A stretch of DNA of 44,272 bases from Novosphingobium organovorum (GTDB lineage Bacteria > Pseudomonadota > Alphaproteobacteria > Sphingomonadales > Sphingomonadaceae), in contig NZ_JALHLF010000023.1 in assembly GCF_022832435.1 (NCBI RefSeq), positions 2,118 to 46,389 of the forward strand. The letters are read 5' to 3'. Made by a program: the position numbers and the translations under genes. Below, one piece after another: positions 1 to 9,477 of the stretch. Below the pieces are notes generated by a model that searched no databases, was not told the origin of the DNA, and saw only the letters and a list, made by a program, of their open reading frames with translations. The stretch's first letter is position 1, and each line of letters opens with the position of its first letter.

Positions 1-861
1 CGCGATGCGATCCAGTCGGTCACCGGCGAAACTCTGCCTGCGTTACCGCCCGAAAGCCCGACCATCGCGCTGCCCCCCATGGCTCTGGGCGAGGGCGCCA
101 GCCTGTGGTCGGACCTGCCCAAACCCGTACGTTCGAGCGCACCGCTCACCATGGAGGATATCGGCCAGTCGTTTGGTTACATCCTCTACCGCACCACGAT
201 TGCCAAAGGCAGCGAACGGCCCGCCACGCTGACGCTGCCCGTGGTCCACGACTACGCGGCGGTCTATGTCGACGGTGTCCTCCAAGGCGTGATCGATCGC
301 CGACTGCAACAGACCAGCCTGACGCTAGCCCCGCTGCGCGCGGGCGCCCGGCTCTCGATCCTGGTCGAGAACAGCGGCCGGGTGAACTATGGCCCCGCGC
401 TTCCCGACGAACGCGCCGGGATCATCGGCACGCCGCTTCTTGATGGCGTCAAGCTGCTGAATTGGGAGAATTTCGCGCTTCCCATGAGCGTCCCGCCAGC
501 CGCTCCGGTCCAGTCTGCGAGCCCTGCCGCCAAGCCGCCGTGCACCGGTCCCTGCTTCTCCCGCGCGCAGTTCACGCTGTCCAAGGTGGGCGACACTTTC
601 CTCGACACCGGCGCGCTCGGCAAAGGCGTGGCCTGGGTCAACGGCCACAATGTCGGGCGCTTCTGGCAAGTCGGTCCGCAGCGCACGCTCTACCTGCCTG
701 CCCCCTTTCTCAAGACCGGACGCAACGAGATCGTGGTGTTCGATCTCACCGGCGGCGAAGGCCGACACGTGGAGGGGCTGCGCGATTCGATTCTCGACGC
801 TGAGCCCGCGCCGGACCCTGTGACATCAAGATTACACCTGCAGGGCAAAATCACGCCCTGA
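1..861 (+). CDS. Beta-galactosidase, GH35 family, C-terminal part (5' end outside window)
   Basis: The frame is open from base 1 to a TGA at 859-861, so only the last 286 residues are seen. The visible part matches the beta-sandwich (galactose-binding-like) C-terminal region of GH35 enzymes: an 'SFGYILYRT' segment, a 'VYVDGVLQG' turn, 'LVENSGRVNYGP', and a closing 'WVNGHNVGRFW' block followed by 'LYLPAPFLKTGRNEIVVF'. The family removes terminal non-reducing beta-galactose from oligosaccharides. The catalytic TIM barrel would lie upstream and cannot be checked. The next gene on the same strand is a glycosylasparaginase-type hydrolase 356 bp away. The family call is firm; the substrate is unknown. 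Confidence 0.88.
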   Translation, partial: RDAIQSVTGETLPALPPESPTIALPPMALGEGASLWSDLPKPVRSSAPLTMEDIGQSFGYILYRTTIAKGSERPATLTLPVVHDYAAVYVDGVLQGVIDRRLQQTSLTLAPLRAGARLSILVENSGRVNYGPALPDERAGIIGTPLLDGVKLLNWENFALPMSVPPAAPVQSASPAAKPPCTGPCFSRAQFTLSKVGDTFLDTGALGKGVAWVNGHNVGRFWQVGPQRTLYLPAPFLKTGRNEIVVFDLTGGEGRHVEGLRDSILDAEPAPDPVTSRLHLQGKITP

Positions 862-1217
862 GCCCTCCCCGGCTCCGGTTCACAGCCGCGCGCTCCCCGC
901 TCGGGACCGGTCGGCAAGGCGCACCGGAGCTTGTCCCGCAAAGGTATTTTCCGCCATGCAACACAGCGCAACGAAGGCGAGATATGGCGGAATTCCGGGG
1001 CTGAAGCGGATGATTGGCATTATCGGATCACGCACCTGAAGTGGCGCTTTCCGGCGATCAATCGAGCCGAGAAGAGACCCACTTATAACCTTTGAAGAAA
1101 ATTTGCATGAATTGGTACTGTTTGGTTGCATTCCGGAAGAATCTGGGACACACCTAGACCACCGTACAAAAGCGGGCACACAATATCGTTGGCCACAGCC
1201 AGACAGGGGGCTGAAAC
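862..1217. other. Intergenic region between GH35 gene and asparaginase gene
   Basis: These 356 bases hold no convincing gene. The only structure I see is a perfect 9-bp inverted repeat, TTCCGCCAT at 949-957 and ATGGCGGAA at 984-992, separated by 26 bases. It has no T-run, so it is not an obvious terminator and could be an operator. Bases 1080-1130 are more AT-rich than the surroundings and may hold the promoter of the next gene, but no box pair fits well. Confidence 0.4.
949..992. repeat. 9-bp perfect inverted repeat upstream of asparaginase gene
   Basis: The arms TTCCGCCAT (949-957) and ATGGCGGAA (984-992) are perfect reverse complements around a 26-base loop. There is no T-tract on either side. 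A regulator-binding site or a transcript hairpin are both possible; function is unknown. Confidence 0.35.
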
Positions 1218-2228
1218 ATGACCACACGTCGCGAAATAATGGGATTGGCACTGAGCGGTACGCTCGCGGCCGCTGTTGCAGGGTCCGAGGCGGCCCAGGC
1301 CGCTCCGTCGGCTGAGGAGCCGGCCTTCATCGTTTCCACCTGGGATTTCGGCGCCGCGGCCAATGCGGCGGCCTTTGCCCGCTTCAGCGGCGGTGGCAGC
1401 CTGATCGATGCGGTCGAGGCCGGAGCCCAGGTGCCCGAAGCCGACGCCAAGAACCAGTCGGTCGGCCTTGGCGGCAATCCCGATCGTGACGGGCACGTCA
1501 CGCTCGATGCCATCATCATGGACGGCGCGGGCAATTGTGGCGCCGTAGCCGCGATGGAAGGTTTCGTCCACGCCATCTCGGTCGCCCGCCGGGTCATGGA
1601 AAAGACCCCGCACACCTTCATCGTGGGCGAAGGCGCGGCACAGTTCGCGCGCGAACAGGGTTTCCACGAAACCAACCTGCTCACCCCCGAATCCGAAGCC
1701 GCCTGGCGCGAATGGCTCAAGACCTCGCAGTACAAGCCCGAGGCCAACATCGAGAACCGCATCCGCGGCGGTCGCCTCAACCATGACACCATCGGCATCC
1801 TGGCCTGCAACACCAAGGGCGAACTGGCAGGAGCCTGCACGACCTCGGGCATGGCCTACAAGCTGCACGGGCGCGTCGGCGATTCGCCGCAGGCCGGTTG
1901 CGGTCTCTTCGTCGAGGGCGGCGTAGGCGCGGCCGCGGCCACCGGCCTTGGCGAGGAAGTCACCCGTATTGCGGGCACCGCACGCGTCGTTGCCTCGATG
2001 CGCGCGGGGCTTGATCCCGAAGCGGCCTGCCGCGAGGCGGTCGCCCACATCGCGCGGCTGCGCGGCGAGGCGGTTGCCAACACCCAGGTCGGCTTCGTCG
2101 CGATCAACACGCGCGGCGAGGTCGGTGCCTATTCGCTGGTGCCCGGCTTCACCGTCGCGATCACCGATCGTGCGGGCAAGACCCGCGTGGTGCCTGCCAA
2201 GAGTCTGTCCGGCCCCGCCAAGGGCTAA
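1218..2228 (+). CDS. N4-(beta-N-acetylglucosaminyl)-L-asparaginase family Ntn hydrolase, Tat-exported
   Basis: This 336-residue protein belongs to the glycosylasparaginase/isoaspartyl-peptidase (T2) family of N-terminal nucleophile hydrolases, which self-cleave to expose a catalytic Thr. The junction is visible as 'GRLNHDTIGILA', with the expected nucleophile at Thr191. Downstream 'CTTSGMAYKLHGRVGDSP' and 'GAGLY'-like 'GCGLFVEGGVG' match the substrate pocket of the asparaginase subgroup. The N-terminus has a twin-arginine signal (TRREIMGLAL then an Ala-rich stretch to about residue 29), so the enzyme is probably periplasmic. Glycosylasparaginases cut the GlcNAc-Asn bond of N-glycan remnants. 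A GH35 gene precedes it and a TonB receptor follows 167 bp later, which fits uptake and breakdown of glycopeptide material (inference). Confidence 0.88.
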   Translation: MTTRREIMGLALSGTLAAAVAGSEAAQAAPSAEEPAFIVSTWDFGAAANAAAFARFSGGGSLIDAVEAGAQVPEADAKNQSVGLGGNPDRDGHVTLDAIIMDGAGNCGAVAAMEGFVHAISVARRVMEKTPHTFIVGEGAAQFAREQGFHETNLLTPESEAAWREWLKTSQYKPEANIENRIRGGRLNHDTIGILACNTKGELAGACTTSGMAYKLHGRVGDSPQAGCGLFVEGGVGAAAATGLGEEVTRIAGTARVVASMRAGLDPEAACREAVAHIARLRGEAVANTQVGFVAINTRGEVGAYSLVPGFTVAITDRAGKTRVVPAKSLSGPAKG

Positions 2229-2395
2229 CGTTCCGGGAGCGCGCCGGGGGGCCCGCTTCCACATCCAATGCGAAGGGTGCAGCCGCAAGCTGTGCCGGGC
2301 CGATCGGCCGGGACCCGTTCCCGGCCGGAAGACGCATCCGCGTGCGGGCGGTTGGGAGACCCCGTGCGTTCGACACTACTTACCAGGGGAAAGTC

Positions 2396-5300
2396 ATGAG
2401 ACCAATTTTTCAAAAGTTACTGCACACCACTTGCCTTGCAGGTCTTGTCGTTCTGCCGGTCGCCGCACACGCCGAAGATGACAGCATCACCAGCAAGAGC
2501 GCCGCGCAGAGCTCGGATTCCGACGACGGCTCGTCGAGCACCGACGCGATCATCGTCACCGGCAGTCTCATTTCGCGCCCCAATGCGGCGGCTGCGGCTC
2601 CCGTCCTGTCGGTGACCAACGAAGCAATCAAGGCGCAGGCTGCGGTCAACATCGAGGAAGTCCTCAACCGCCTGCCCCAGGTCGCTCCCGACAGCCAGCA
2701 GGGCTACCAGGATTCCGACGGCCGTCAGCGCATCAAGCTGCGCAACCTGGGCTTCGAGCGCACGCTCGTCCTGGTCGATGGCAAGCGCCTTGGCACGATG
2801 AACGGTGAAGACGTCGGCATGATCCCGACCGCGCTCGTCAAGCGCGTTGACGTGCTGACCGGCGGCGCTTCGGCCGTCTATGGTTCGGATGCCATCGCCG
2901 GTGTTGTCAACTTCGTGATGGACAACAACTTCGAGGGCCTTCAGCTCAACGCCAACTACAACTTCTACCTGCACAACAACCGCAACGGTACCGCGGCCAA
3001 GACCGCCAAGTCGTATGGCTTCGACAGCGCCAGCGGTCTCTCGGCCGACGGTGGCCGTTCGGACATCTCGCTGATCGGCGGCACCAAGCTGCTCGACGGG
3101 CGCATGCACGTGCAGGGCTACATCGACTACCGCAAGGCCTCGCTGGTGCGCTATTCGGACCGTTCGACCTCGGCCTGCCAGCTGACGCAGACCGGTGACG
3201 GCGATCTGGGCTGCACCACCTCGACCTACAACGAGCAGGGCTACTTCTCGCCGACCACCGGCGACAACGCGGGCACCGTCTACGCCAACGACCCGTCCAA
3301 CCCCGGCAGCTTCACGCCCTACTCGAGCGACTACGCCGCCAACCCCTACGACGGCTACTCGCTGCAGCGCGCGAACCAGCGCCTGAACGCGGGCGGCTTC
3401 ATGACGTTCGAGATCTCGCCCGCGGCGACGGTCTATTTCAACGGCATGTGGTTCCGCGACAAGTCGAGCAACCCTTACCCGGCGCGCATCTACTCGTACA
3501 CCGCCTACGGTTCGACGCCCTACACGATCAACTGCGACAACTCGTACCTGTCCTCGCAGCAGGCGACCGCGCTGTGCGGTTCGGCCGCAGGCACCAGCCA
3601 GAGCGTGTCGTCGGAAGTGCGCTACCGCTTCTCGGACGTCGCGGATCAGGACGATAAGTACCTGAACTCGGGCATCCGCCTGTCCTCGGGCGTGCGCGGC
3701 GACCTGGGCCACACCTGGACTTACGACGTCGGCGGCGTGTGGGCACGCAACCGCAACGAATACATGTGGGCCTACCCGAACTACGATCGCATCAACCAGG
3801 CGATCAACGGTTGCCCCGATGGTTCGGACAGCGGCTGTATCCCGATCGACATTTTCGGCAACACGACCACTTCGACCAACCAGGCCGCCTTCGACTGGCT
3901 GCTTGATGGTCAGTACGGTCACTACACGAACCTCTCCAACCTCTACGATCTGAGCGGCACCGTTCAGGCGGACCTGGGCTCGTACGGCATCCAGTCGCCC
4001 TGGGCGAGCACGGGCGTTGGCCTCGCCTTCAACGTCGAGTATCGCGAGGATCACCTCGACGTAACCAAGGACGCCAACTGGATCGAGTACAACGGCGGCG
4101 ACGCCGAGGCACACTACAGCCAGGCCGCCTGGGAAGGCATGGTCGAGCTGCAGGTTCCGATCGTCGAGGACAAGCCCTGGGCGCGCACGCTGCAGTTCAA
4201 CGGCGCGTACCGCCTGTCGAAGTACACCAGCAACCCCTCGCTGTTCAGCACCTTCAAGACCGAGGCGATCTGGTCGCCGATCAGCGACATCACGCTGCGC
4301 GCCTCGTTCAACCGCGCCCAGCGCGCACCGACGGTGGTCGAGCAGTATCAGGCCGAAGCCACCAGCTACGGCAACATCGATACCTCGTTCAACGATCCTT
4401 GCGCTCCGACGGTGACCACCACCTACGACGCGAGCGGCAACCCCGTCACCTCCTACGGTGAACCGGCGGCCTCGCTGGAAGCCTGCGAAGCGACCGGCCT
4501 CGATGCGAGCCTGTATGGCAGCACCACGCTGCTGTGCCCCGATGAAACCGGCTGCACCTACAAGAGCGGCGGCTACACCGTCGATCCCGAAACGGCCTAT
4601 ACCAAGACCCTCGGCATGGTCCTGACCCCCAGCTTCCTGCCGGGTCTGAGCCTGTCGGTCGACCGGTTCTTCATCGATCTCGACAACGCCATCGGCTACA
4701 ACGACTACACCTACTTCACCAACGGCTGTATCGCGACCGGCAGCGACTTCTTCTGCTCGGCCTTCGTTCGCAACGCCGACGGCACGCTTTACAGCGATGC
4801 CTCGTCGAACCCCTCGACCGGCTACATCCGCCAGGGCACGACGAACTACTACAAGTCCAAATCGCACGGCTGGGACATCCAGGCGCAGTACCGGGTCGAC
4901 CTGGGTGCCAAGGCGGGACGTCTCGACTTCGACTTCGCCGGCTCGCTGACCACCCTTGCCGGTGGCCAGGATTCGCCGATCCTCGCGAAGTACAACTGCG
5001 TGGGCTACTACGGCGGCTCGTGCGGCCAGCTGATCCCCAAGTGGATGCACCAGTTCCGCACCACCTGGACTGGTCCGGACGATCAGGTCACGGTCTCGCT
5101 CAACTGGCGCTTCATCGGCCCGCTCACCAACGTCACCAACTCGGGCAAGACCAGCCTGGGCTGGAGCGAAGGTAACGAGCGCAGCACCTACTACCACATC
5201 CCCTCGTACAACTACTTCGACCTTGCCGTGGGTTTCCGCGTCGCGAAGAGCTTCGGCCTGCGCTTCTCGGTCAACAACCTGTTCGACAAGGACCCGCCGG

Positions 5301-5407
5301 TCATCCCGAACTCGTACAGCTACGCGCTTTCGCGCAACAACACGCTGGGCGCCCGGTACGATTCGCTGGGCCGTCAGGTCGCGATTTCGACGACCGTCGA
5401 CTTCTAA
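2396..5407 (+). CDS. TonB-dependent outer-membrane receptor (large, Cys-rich loops)
   Basis: The start at 2396 is chosen because it follows an AGGGG ribosome site and gives a clean signal peptide (residues 1-26, ending AAHA); in-frame codons further upstream give no signal. The 1003-residue protein has a TonB-box-like 'DAIIVTGS' at 50-56, a plug domain (about 65-190) with 'RIKLRNLGFERTLVLVDGKR' and 'TGGASAVYGSDAIAGVVNF', then a 22-strand-type barrel ending in the C-terminal aromatic 'TTVDF'. Predicted outer loops carry many Cys pairs and a 'CIPIDIFG' motif common in Xanthomonas/Caulobacter-type receptors for glycans or peptides. It lies behind the glycosylasparaginase gene on the same strand, so its cargo may be a glycan or glycopeptide (inference). 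A strong terminator follows. Confidence 0.93.
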   Translation: MRPIFQKLLHTTCLAGLVVLPVAAHAEDDSITSKSAAQSSDSDDGSSSTDAIIVTGSLISRPNAAAAAPVLSVTNEAIKAQAAVNIEEVLNRLPQVAPDSQQGYQDSDGRQRIKLRNLGFERTLVLVDGKRLGTMNGEDVGMIPTALVKRVDVLTGGASAVYGSDAIAGVVNFVMDNNFEGLQLNANYNFYLHNNRNGTAAKTAKSYGFDSASGLSADGGRSDISLIGGTKLLDGRMHVQGYIDYRKASLVRYSDRSTSACQLTQTGDGDLGCTTSTYNEQGYFSPTTGDNAGTVYANDPSNPGSFTPYSSDYAANPYDGYSLQRANQRLNAGGFMTFEISPAATVYFNGMWFRDKSSNPYPARIYSYTAYGSTPYTINCDNSYLSSQQATALCGSAAGTSQSVSSEVRYRFSDVADQDDKYLNSGIRLSSGVRGDLGHTWTYDVGGVWARNRNEYMWAYPNYDRINQAINGCPDGSDSGCIPIDIFGNTTTSTNQAAFDWLLDGQYGHYTNLSNLYDLSGTVQADLGSYGIQSPWASTGVGLAFNVEYREDHLDVTKDANWIEYNGGDAEAHYSQAAWEGMVELQVPIVEDKPWARTLQFNGAYRLSKYTSNPSLFSTFKTEAIWSPISDITLRASFNRAQRAPTVVEQYQAEATSYGNIDTSFNDPCAPTVTTTYDASGNPVTSYGEPAASLEACEATGLDASLYGSTTLLCPDETGCTYKSGGYTVDPETAYTKTLGMVLTPSFLPGLSLSVDRFFIDLDNAIGYNDYTYFTNGCIATGSDFFCSAFVRNADGTLYSDASSNPSTGYIRQGTTNYYKSKSHGWDIQAQYRVDLGAKAGRLDFDFAGSLTTLAGGQDSPILAKYNCVGYYGGSCGQLIPKWMHQFRTTWTGPDDQVTVSLNWRFIGPLTNVTNSGKTSLGWSEGNERSTYYHIPSYNYFDLAVGFRVAKSFGLRFSVNNLFDKDPPVIPNSYSYALSRNNTLGARYDSLGRQVAISTTVDF

Positions 5408-5458
5408 GTACCCCTCTCCCAAGTCCGGCCGGAGCGCCCCCCGCCCCGGCCGGACCGC

Positions 5459-5505
5459 AAGACCCTCCCTTTCCCCTGCACGGAAATGGGAGGGTCTTCG
5501 TCTTT
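5459..5505 (+). terminator. Rho-independent terminator after first TonB receptor
   Basis: AAGACCCTCCC (5459-5469) pairs perfectly with GGGAGGGTCTT (5488-5498), and an inner TTTCC/GGAAA extends the stem. The T-rich tail CGTCTTTGT follows. It separates the two TonB receptor genes into different transcripts. Confidence 0.8.
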
Positions 5506-5612
5506 GTGGGGAGTGCGTGTTCGCCGCCCCTAACTCATAAGTACAATTGCGCTTCTTGCGCACAGCTTCCTACCTCGGACAAAAGAAAGAACCGGACGAG
5601 GGAGAGACACCG

Positions 5613-7976
5613 ATGCGCCGCCACGCCATCATTGCCGGAGCCGCCTGCGCGCTCGCCGCATTTCCGGCATGCGCCCAGACGTCAGACGCGAGCGCCCCCA
5701 CCGCACCCGAAAGCCTCGCGCAGAACGCCTCACGCACGACGATCATCGTCATCGCACCCGGCGGCGGTTTCGATTTTGACGATGCGCTCGCACTCGACCG
5801 GGAGGGTCTCACCCGCACCGGCGCCCCTGATCTGCTGGCCGCCCTCACCCGCACCACGGCCGGGATCAGCCTGCAGGACGCCCAGGGCAACCCCTGGCAG
5901 CCCAACCTCGTCTACCGTGGCTTCGTCGCCTCCCCGCTCCAGGGTCAGGCGCAGGGCATCGCGGTCTATCTCGACGGGGCGCGCTTTAACCAGCCCTTCG
6001 GAGATACCGTCGGCTTCGACCTGATCCCCGACGCGGCGATCCGTTCGGTCGCCCTGGTCGACCCTAGCCCCGCCTTCGGGCTCAACGCGCTGGGCGGCAC
6101 CATGGTGATCGAAACGGCGACTGGACGCAGCGATCCGGGCATGGACGCGAGCCTGGCTGCGGGAAGCTATGGCGAGCGCACGGTCGCAATCTCGGGCGGA
6201 GGGCAGTGGGGCGACCTCAGCTACTTCGGCGCGTTCCAATCGCGCCGCGAAAGCGGCTGGCGCGATCACAGCCCATCCGAACTCGTCAACGGCTACGTGG
6301 ATCTGGGCTACGACGGCCCCCACGCCGGGCTCCACGTCAAGCTGATCGGCGCCGACACGGACCTTACCGGCAACGGCGTTTCGCCGGTCGAACTGCTTGC
6401 CGCACGGCGCCGCTCGGTGCTCAGCTGGCCCGATAATTCGCGCAGCCAGTACGGGCGGATCAGTCTGCACCCCTGGGCCGCGCTCGGCGCGCGTACCCGG
6501 ATCGAGGCCACGCTCTACCGCCAGCGGCTCCAGGTCGAGACGCTCAACGGCGACGTGGCCGACATCGCCGCCTGCGCCGACGATGCACACCTGCTGTGCC
6601 TCGAAAGCGTGGGCGATGACGACCAGGAGGATGGAGGCGACGAAAGTGCCGAACGGCTGACCGATGCACAGGGCCAAGCCATCCCCACGCTCGCCGGCGA
6701 GGATGGCTACGGCGTGCTCAACCACGGACGGGTCCACACCCGATCCTCGGGCGTGCTGGCTCAAGTGCTCGACACCCGGCCGCTCGGTGAGGGGACCAAC
6801 CGCCTCGCGATCGGCTTCAGCTACGACAGCTCGCGCAGCCACTTCGACAGTTCGACCGAGCTCGGCGCACTCACGCCCGATCGCAGCGTCGAAAGACTGG
6901 GCGTGTCGATCGTGCAGGAAGACGGCGCCATCGTCCCGGTTGGGCTGACCGCGCAGACCCGCTACTGGGGCCTGTTCGCGACCGAGGTCTTCCCCCTCAC
7001 CGCCTGGCTGAACGCCGAGATCGGAGTGCGCTACAACCACGCCCGTATCCGCATGACCGACCGCATCGGCACCGCGCTCAACGGCGATCACCGTTTCGAG
7101 CGGCTCAATCCCGGCCTTGAGCTTGACTGGCGGGTGTCGCGGGCGCTGACGTTGCGCGTAGGCTACGCCCAGACCAACCGCGTGCCGACACCCGCCGAGC
7201 TGTCCTGCGCCGATGCCGATGCCCCGTGCAGTCTGACCAACTTCTTCGTCGCCGATCCGCCGCTGCGTCAGGTCGTCGCGCGCAACTGGGAGTTGGGCGG
7301 GTCGGGCCGGATCGCGGCGGGGCCATGGACCCTGCAATGGCTGGCAAGCGCCTGGCGGACCACCAACACCGACGACATTCAATACGTCGCCTCCGAGATC
7401 CGCGGGCGGGCGTATTTTCGCAACATCGGCCAGACCCGCCGGCAGGGTGTCGAACTGACGCTGCGGGCAAGCCATGGCGGGCTGGATCTGAGCGCGGGCT
7501 ACGCCTTTACCGACGCGACCTACCGCCACGCGCTGACGCTTTCGAGCCCGGCCAACCCCGCAGCCGACGACGAGGGCGTGATCGCGGTCGAACCGGGCGA
7601 TCGCCTGCCCGGCATCCCCCGCCACAGCCTCACGCTGAGCGCGGATTACAGCTGGCCTCTGGCCGGACGGACGCTGTCACTGGGCGGCGACCTGATCGCC
7701 CGTTCGGGCCAGAGGCTGGTGGGAGACGAGGCCAATCTCACCGCCCCCCTCCCCGGCTACGCGCTCGTCAATCTGCGTGCCAGCGTGGAGTTCACCCCGC
7801 ACTTCACGCTCTTCGCCACGGTGCGCAACGCATTCGATGCCAAATACGCAACCTTCGGCACCTTCTCCGAGGTCGACGAAGTCGCGCTTGCCGAAGCCCC
7901 CGGCGCCGACAACCCGCGTGCCTATGGTCCCGGTTCCCCGCGCCGCTGGACGCTGGGTCTGCGCACGCGGTTCTGA
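5613..7976 (+). CDS. TonB-dependent outer-membrane receptor with acidic loop insert
   Basis: The start at 5613 follows GAGGGAGAG and opens a signal peptide (MRRHAIIAGA..., cleavage near residue 21, 'ACAQ'). The 787-residue protein has a TonB-box-like 'TTIIVIAPG' at 42-50, a plug with 'LVYRGFVASP', 'GIAVYLDGARFNQPFGD' and 'GLNALGGTMVIETATG', and a barrel ending 'WTLGLRTRF'. This plug wording differs from the first receptor, so the two are not recent duplicates. Residues 321-349 form a strongly acidic stretch rich in Asp and Glu with two Cys and one His, probably in an outer loop; metal capture is possible but unproven. No transport partner gene lies nearby. It is convergent with the efflux operon. 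Confidence 0.92.
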   Translation: MRRHAIIAGAACALAAFPACAQTSDASAPTAPESLAQNASRTTIIVIAPGGGFDFDDALALDREGLTRTGAPDLLAALTRTTAGISLQDAQGNPWQPNLVYRGFVASPLQGQAQGIAVYLDGARFNQPFGDTVGFDLIPDAAIRSVALVDPSPAFGLNALGGTMVIETATGRSDPGMDASLAAGSYGERTVAISGGGQWGDLSYFGAFQSRRESGWRDHSPSELVNGYVDLGYDGPHAGLHVKLIGADTDLTGNGVSPVELLAARRRSVLSWPDNSRSQYGRISLHPWAALGARTRIEATLYRQRLQVETLNGDVADIAACADDAHLLCLESVGDDDQEDGGDESAERLTDAQGQAIPTLAGEDGYGVLNHGRVHTRSSGVLAQVLDTRPLGEGTNRLAIGFSYDSSRSHFDSSTELGALTPDRSVERLGVSIVQEDGAIVPVGLTAQTRYWGLFATEVFPLTAWLNAEIGVRYNHARIRMTDRIGTALNGDHRFERLNPGLELDWRVSRALTLRVGYAQTNRVPTPAELSCADADAPCSLTNFFVADPPLRQVVARNWELGGSGRIAAGPWTLQWLASAWRTTNTDDIQYVASEIRGRAYFRNIGQTRRQGVELTLRASHGGLDLSAGYAFTDATYRHALTLSSPANPAADDEGVIAVEPGDRLPGIPRHSLTLSADYSWPLAGRTLSLGGDLIARSGQRLVGDEANLTAPLPGYALVNLRASVEFTPHFTLFATVRNAFDAKYATFGTFSEVDEVALAEAPGADNPRAYGPGSPRRWTLGLRTRF

Positions 7977-8001
7977 ACCGAACCCGCATTGCATACAAAG
8001 C

Positions 8002-8030
8002 GGGCCCGCACTCGTCCGGAGTGCGGGCCC
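8002..8030. terminator. Bidirectional hairpin between convergent TonB receptor and efflux genes
   Basis: GGGCCCGCACTC (8002-8013) and GAGTGCGGGCCC (8019-8030) form a perfect 12-bp stem with a 5-base loop. There is no long T-run on either strand, but its place between two converging gene ends makes a shared terminator the likely role. Confidence 0.6.
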
Positions 8031-8055
8031 CGCATGGTTCGTGCCGGAACGGCGC

Positions 8056-9477
8056 TCACTTCACGCTGGTATCGTCCTCACCCAGCGAAGCGTCCGCACC
8101 GATCGCGCTGTAGAGCGTCACCCGATTGGTAAGATCGGCCAGTACGGTCGCGATGCGCGTCTGCTGGTCGGCATAGAGTTCACGCTGCGCGGTCAGTGCA
8201 TCAAGGTAGGTCCCGATCCCGGCGCGGTACTGCTGGTCGGACAGCCGATACGAACGTTGCGCCGCATCGACGAGGCGGTCCTGTGCGCGGCGCTGATCGG
8301 CAATCGTGCCGCGTCGCGCCAGCCCATCGGCCACGTCCTTGAACGCGGACTGCACCGTCGAGCGGTAGTTGGCGAGATAGTAGTCGCGCTGCGCCTTGGC
8401 GTATTCAAGATTGCCCTTGGTCTCCCCGCCCAGGATCGGCAGGCTGGCGCTGCCCGATCCGGTCGCGGTGAACGCTCCACCGGTGAACAGGCTCGACAGC
8501 GCGGTGCTCGCAAAGCCGAGCGTTCCGGTCAGCGAGATGGTCGGGAAGAACGCCGCGCGCGCCGCGCCGATCTGGGCATATGTGCTCTTCAATTCGTGCT
8601 CGGCTTCGACCACGTCGGGGCGCTGGAGCAGCACGGTCGAGGACAGTCCGGCCGGAACCGTGGTGATATGCGGTTCGAGTTCGAGCAACGAGGCGGGCAG
8701 CAGCGCATCCTCGATCGGGCCACCGGTGAGCAGTTCGAGCGCGTTGCGATCCTGGGCGACAAGCGTGGTCTGTGAGGCCACGTCCGATCGCGCCTGCTCG
8801 ACGACCGTCTCGGCCGAGGCCACGGTCGCGCCGTCGGTCAGCCCGTTCTTGTAGAGCGTCTGCTGCAACGTAAGCGTGTGGGTGGCGCTCGCCTCGGTTT
8901 TTTTCGCCAGCGCGAGCAGGTCGCGGTCCGATGCCAGAGTGACATAAGCGGTGGCAACGTTCGCCACCAGCGTCAGACGCGCCGAGCGATAGCCCGACTG
9001 GGTCGAGAGGTAGGTCTCGAGGTACTGTCTGGACTGGTTCTTCACCCGGCCGAACAGGTCGAGTTCAAAGCTCGAGGCGCCGACGTCCGCGCTGTAGCTC
9101 TGCGATTGCGCAAACTGCGAGAGCCCGGCCTCGGTCACACTCGCATCCGCACCGCCCGCAATCGTAGGCAGCTGATAGGACCGCTCCACATGGTACTGCG
9201 CCCGCGCCGAGGCAACGTTGGCGAGCGTGGCGGCGAGATCCTGGTTGTTGGCAAGCGCCATCGCGATGACCTTCTGCAGACGCTCGTCCGCAAAGACCGT
9301 GCGCCAGGGCAGACCAGCGTCACCCTCGGAGGCCGCGGGATAGGCCGCACCCTGGGGCCACTGTGGGGGGGCGGGATTGGCCGGGGCCACGTACTTGGGC
9401 GCCATGTCGCACCCTGCCAGGGCCGGTGCGAAGGCACCGGCGAGGCAAAGGGCTGTCAGGAGTTTGGTTCGAGGCAT
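8056..9477 (-). CDS. RND efflux outer-membrane channel lipoprotein (OprM/NodT family)
   Basis: This 473-residue protein is the TolC-like exit duct of a tripartite RND pump. The N-terminus is a lipoprotein signal with lipobox 'LAGC', so Cys23 would be lipidated. The body shows the duplicated OEP helical repeats, for example 'ANNQDLAATLANVASARAQY' and 'VVEAEHELKSTYAQIGAARAAFFPTISLTG'. The ATG overlaps the stop of the pump gene by one base (TGATG), so translation is probably coupled. Position +2 after the Cys is Asp, which in enteric bacteria marks inner-membrane retention; whether that rule holds here is unknown. It is the last gene of the operon. Confidence 0.94.
   Translation of the reverse strand: MPRTKLLTALCLAGAFAPALAGCDMAPKYVAPANPAPPQWPQGAAYPAASEGDAGLPWRTVFADERLQKVIAMALANNQDLAATLANVASARAQYHVERSYQLPTIAGGADASVTEAGLSQFAQSQSYSADVGASSFELDLFGRVKNQSRQYLETYLSTQSGYRSARLTLVANVATAYVTLASDRDLLALAKKTEASATHTLTLQQTLYKNGLTDGATVASAETVVEQARSDVASQTTLVAQDRNALELLTGGPIEDALLPASLLELEPHITTVPAGLSSTVLLQRPDVVEAEHELKSTYAQIGAARAAFFPTISLTGTLGFASTALSSLFTGGAFTATGSGSASLPILGGETKGNLEYAKAQRDYYLANYRSTVQSAFKDVADGLARRGTIADQRRAQDRLVDAAQRSYRLSDQQYRAGIGTYLDALTAQRELYADQQTRIATVLADLTNRVTLYSAIGADASLGEDDTSVK

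Noticed and set aside
2417..5563. A 1048-codon open frame on the - strand
   Set aside because: It lies opposite the first TonB receptor. Its Val/Arg/Ala-rich translation has no domain pattern and is a GC-rich shadow of the real gene.
5730..7625. A 631-codon open frame on the - strand
   Set aside because: It mirrors the second TonB receptor and shows no ribosome site or known motif.
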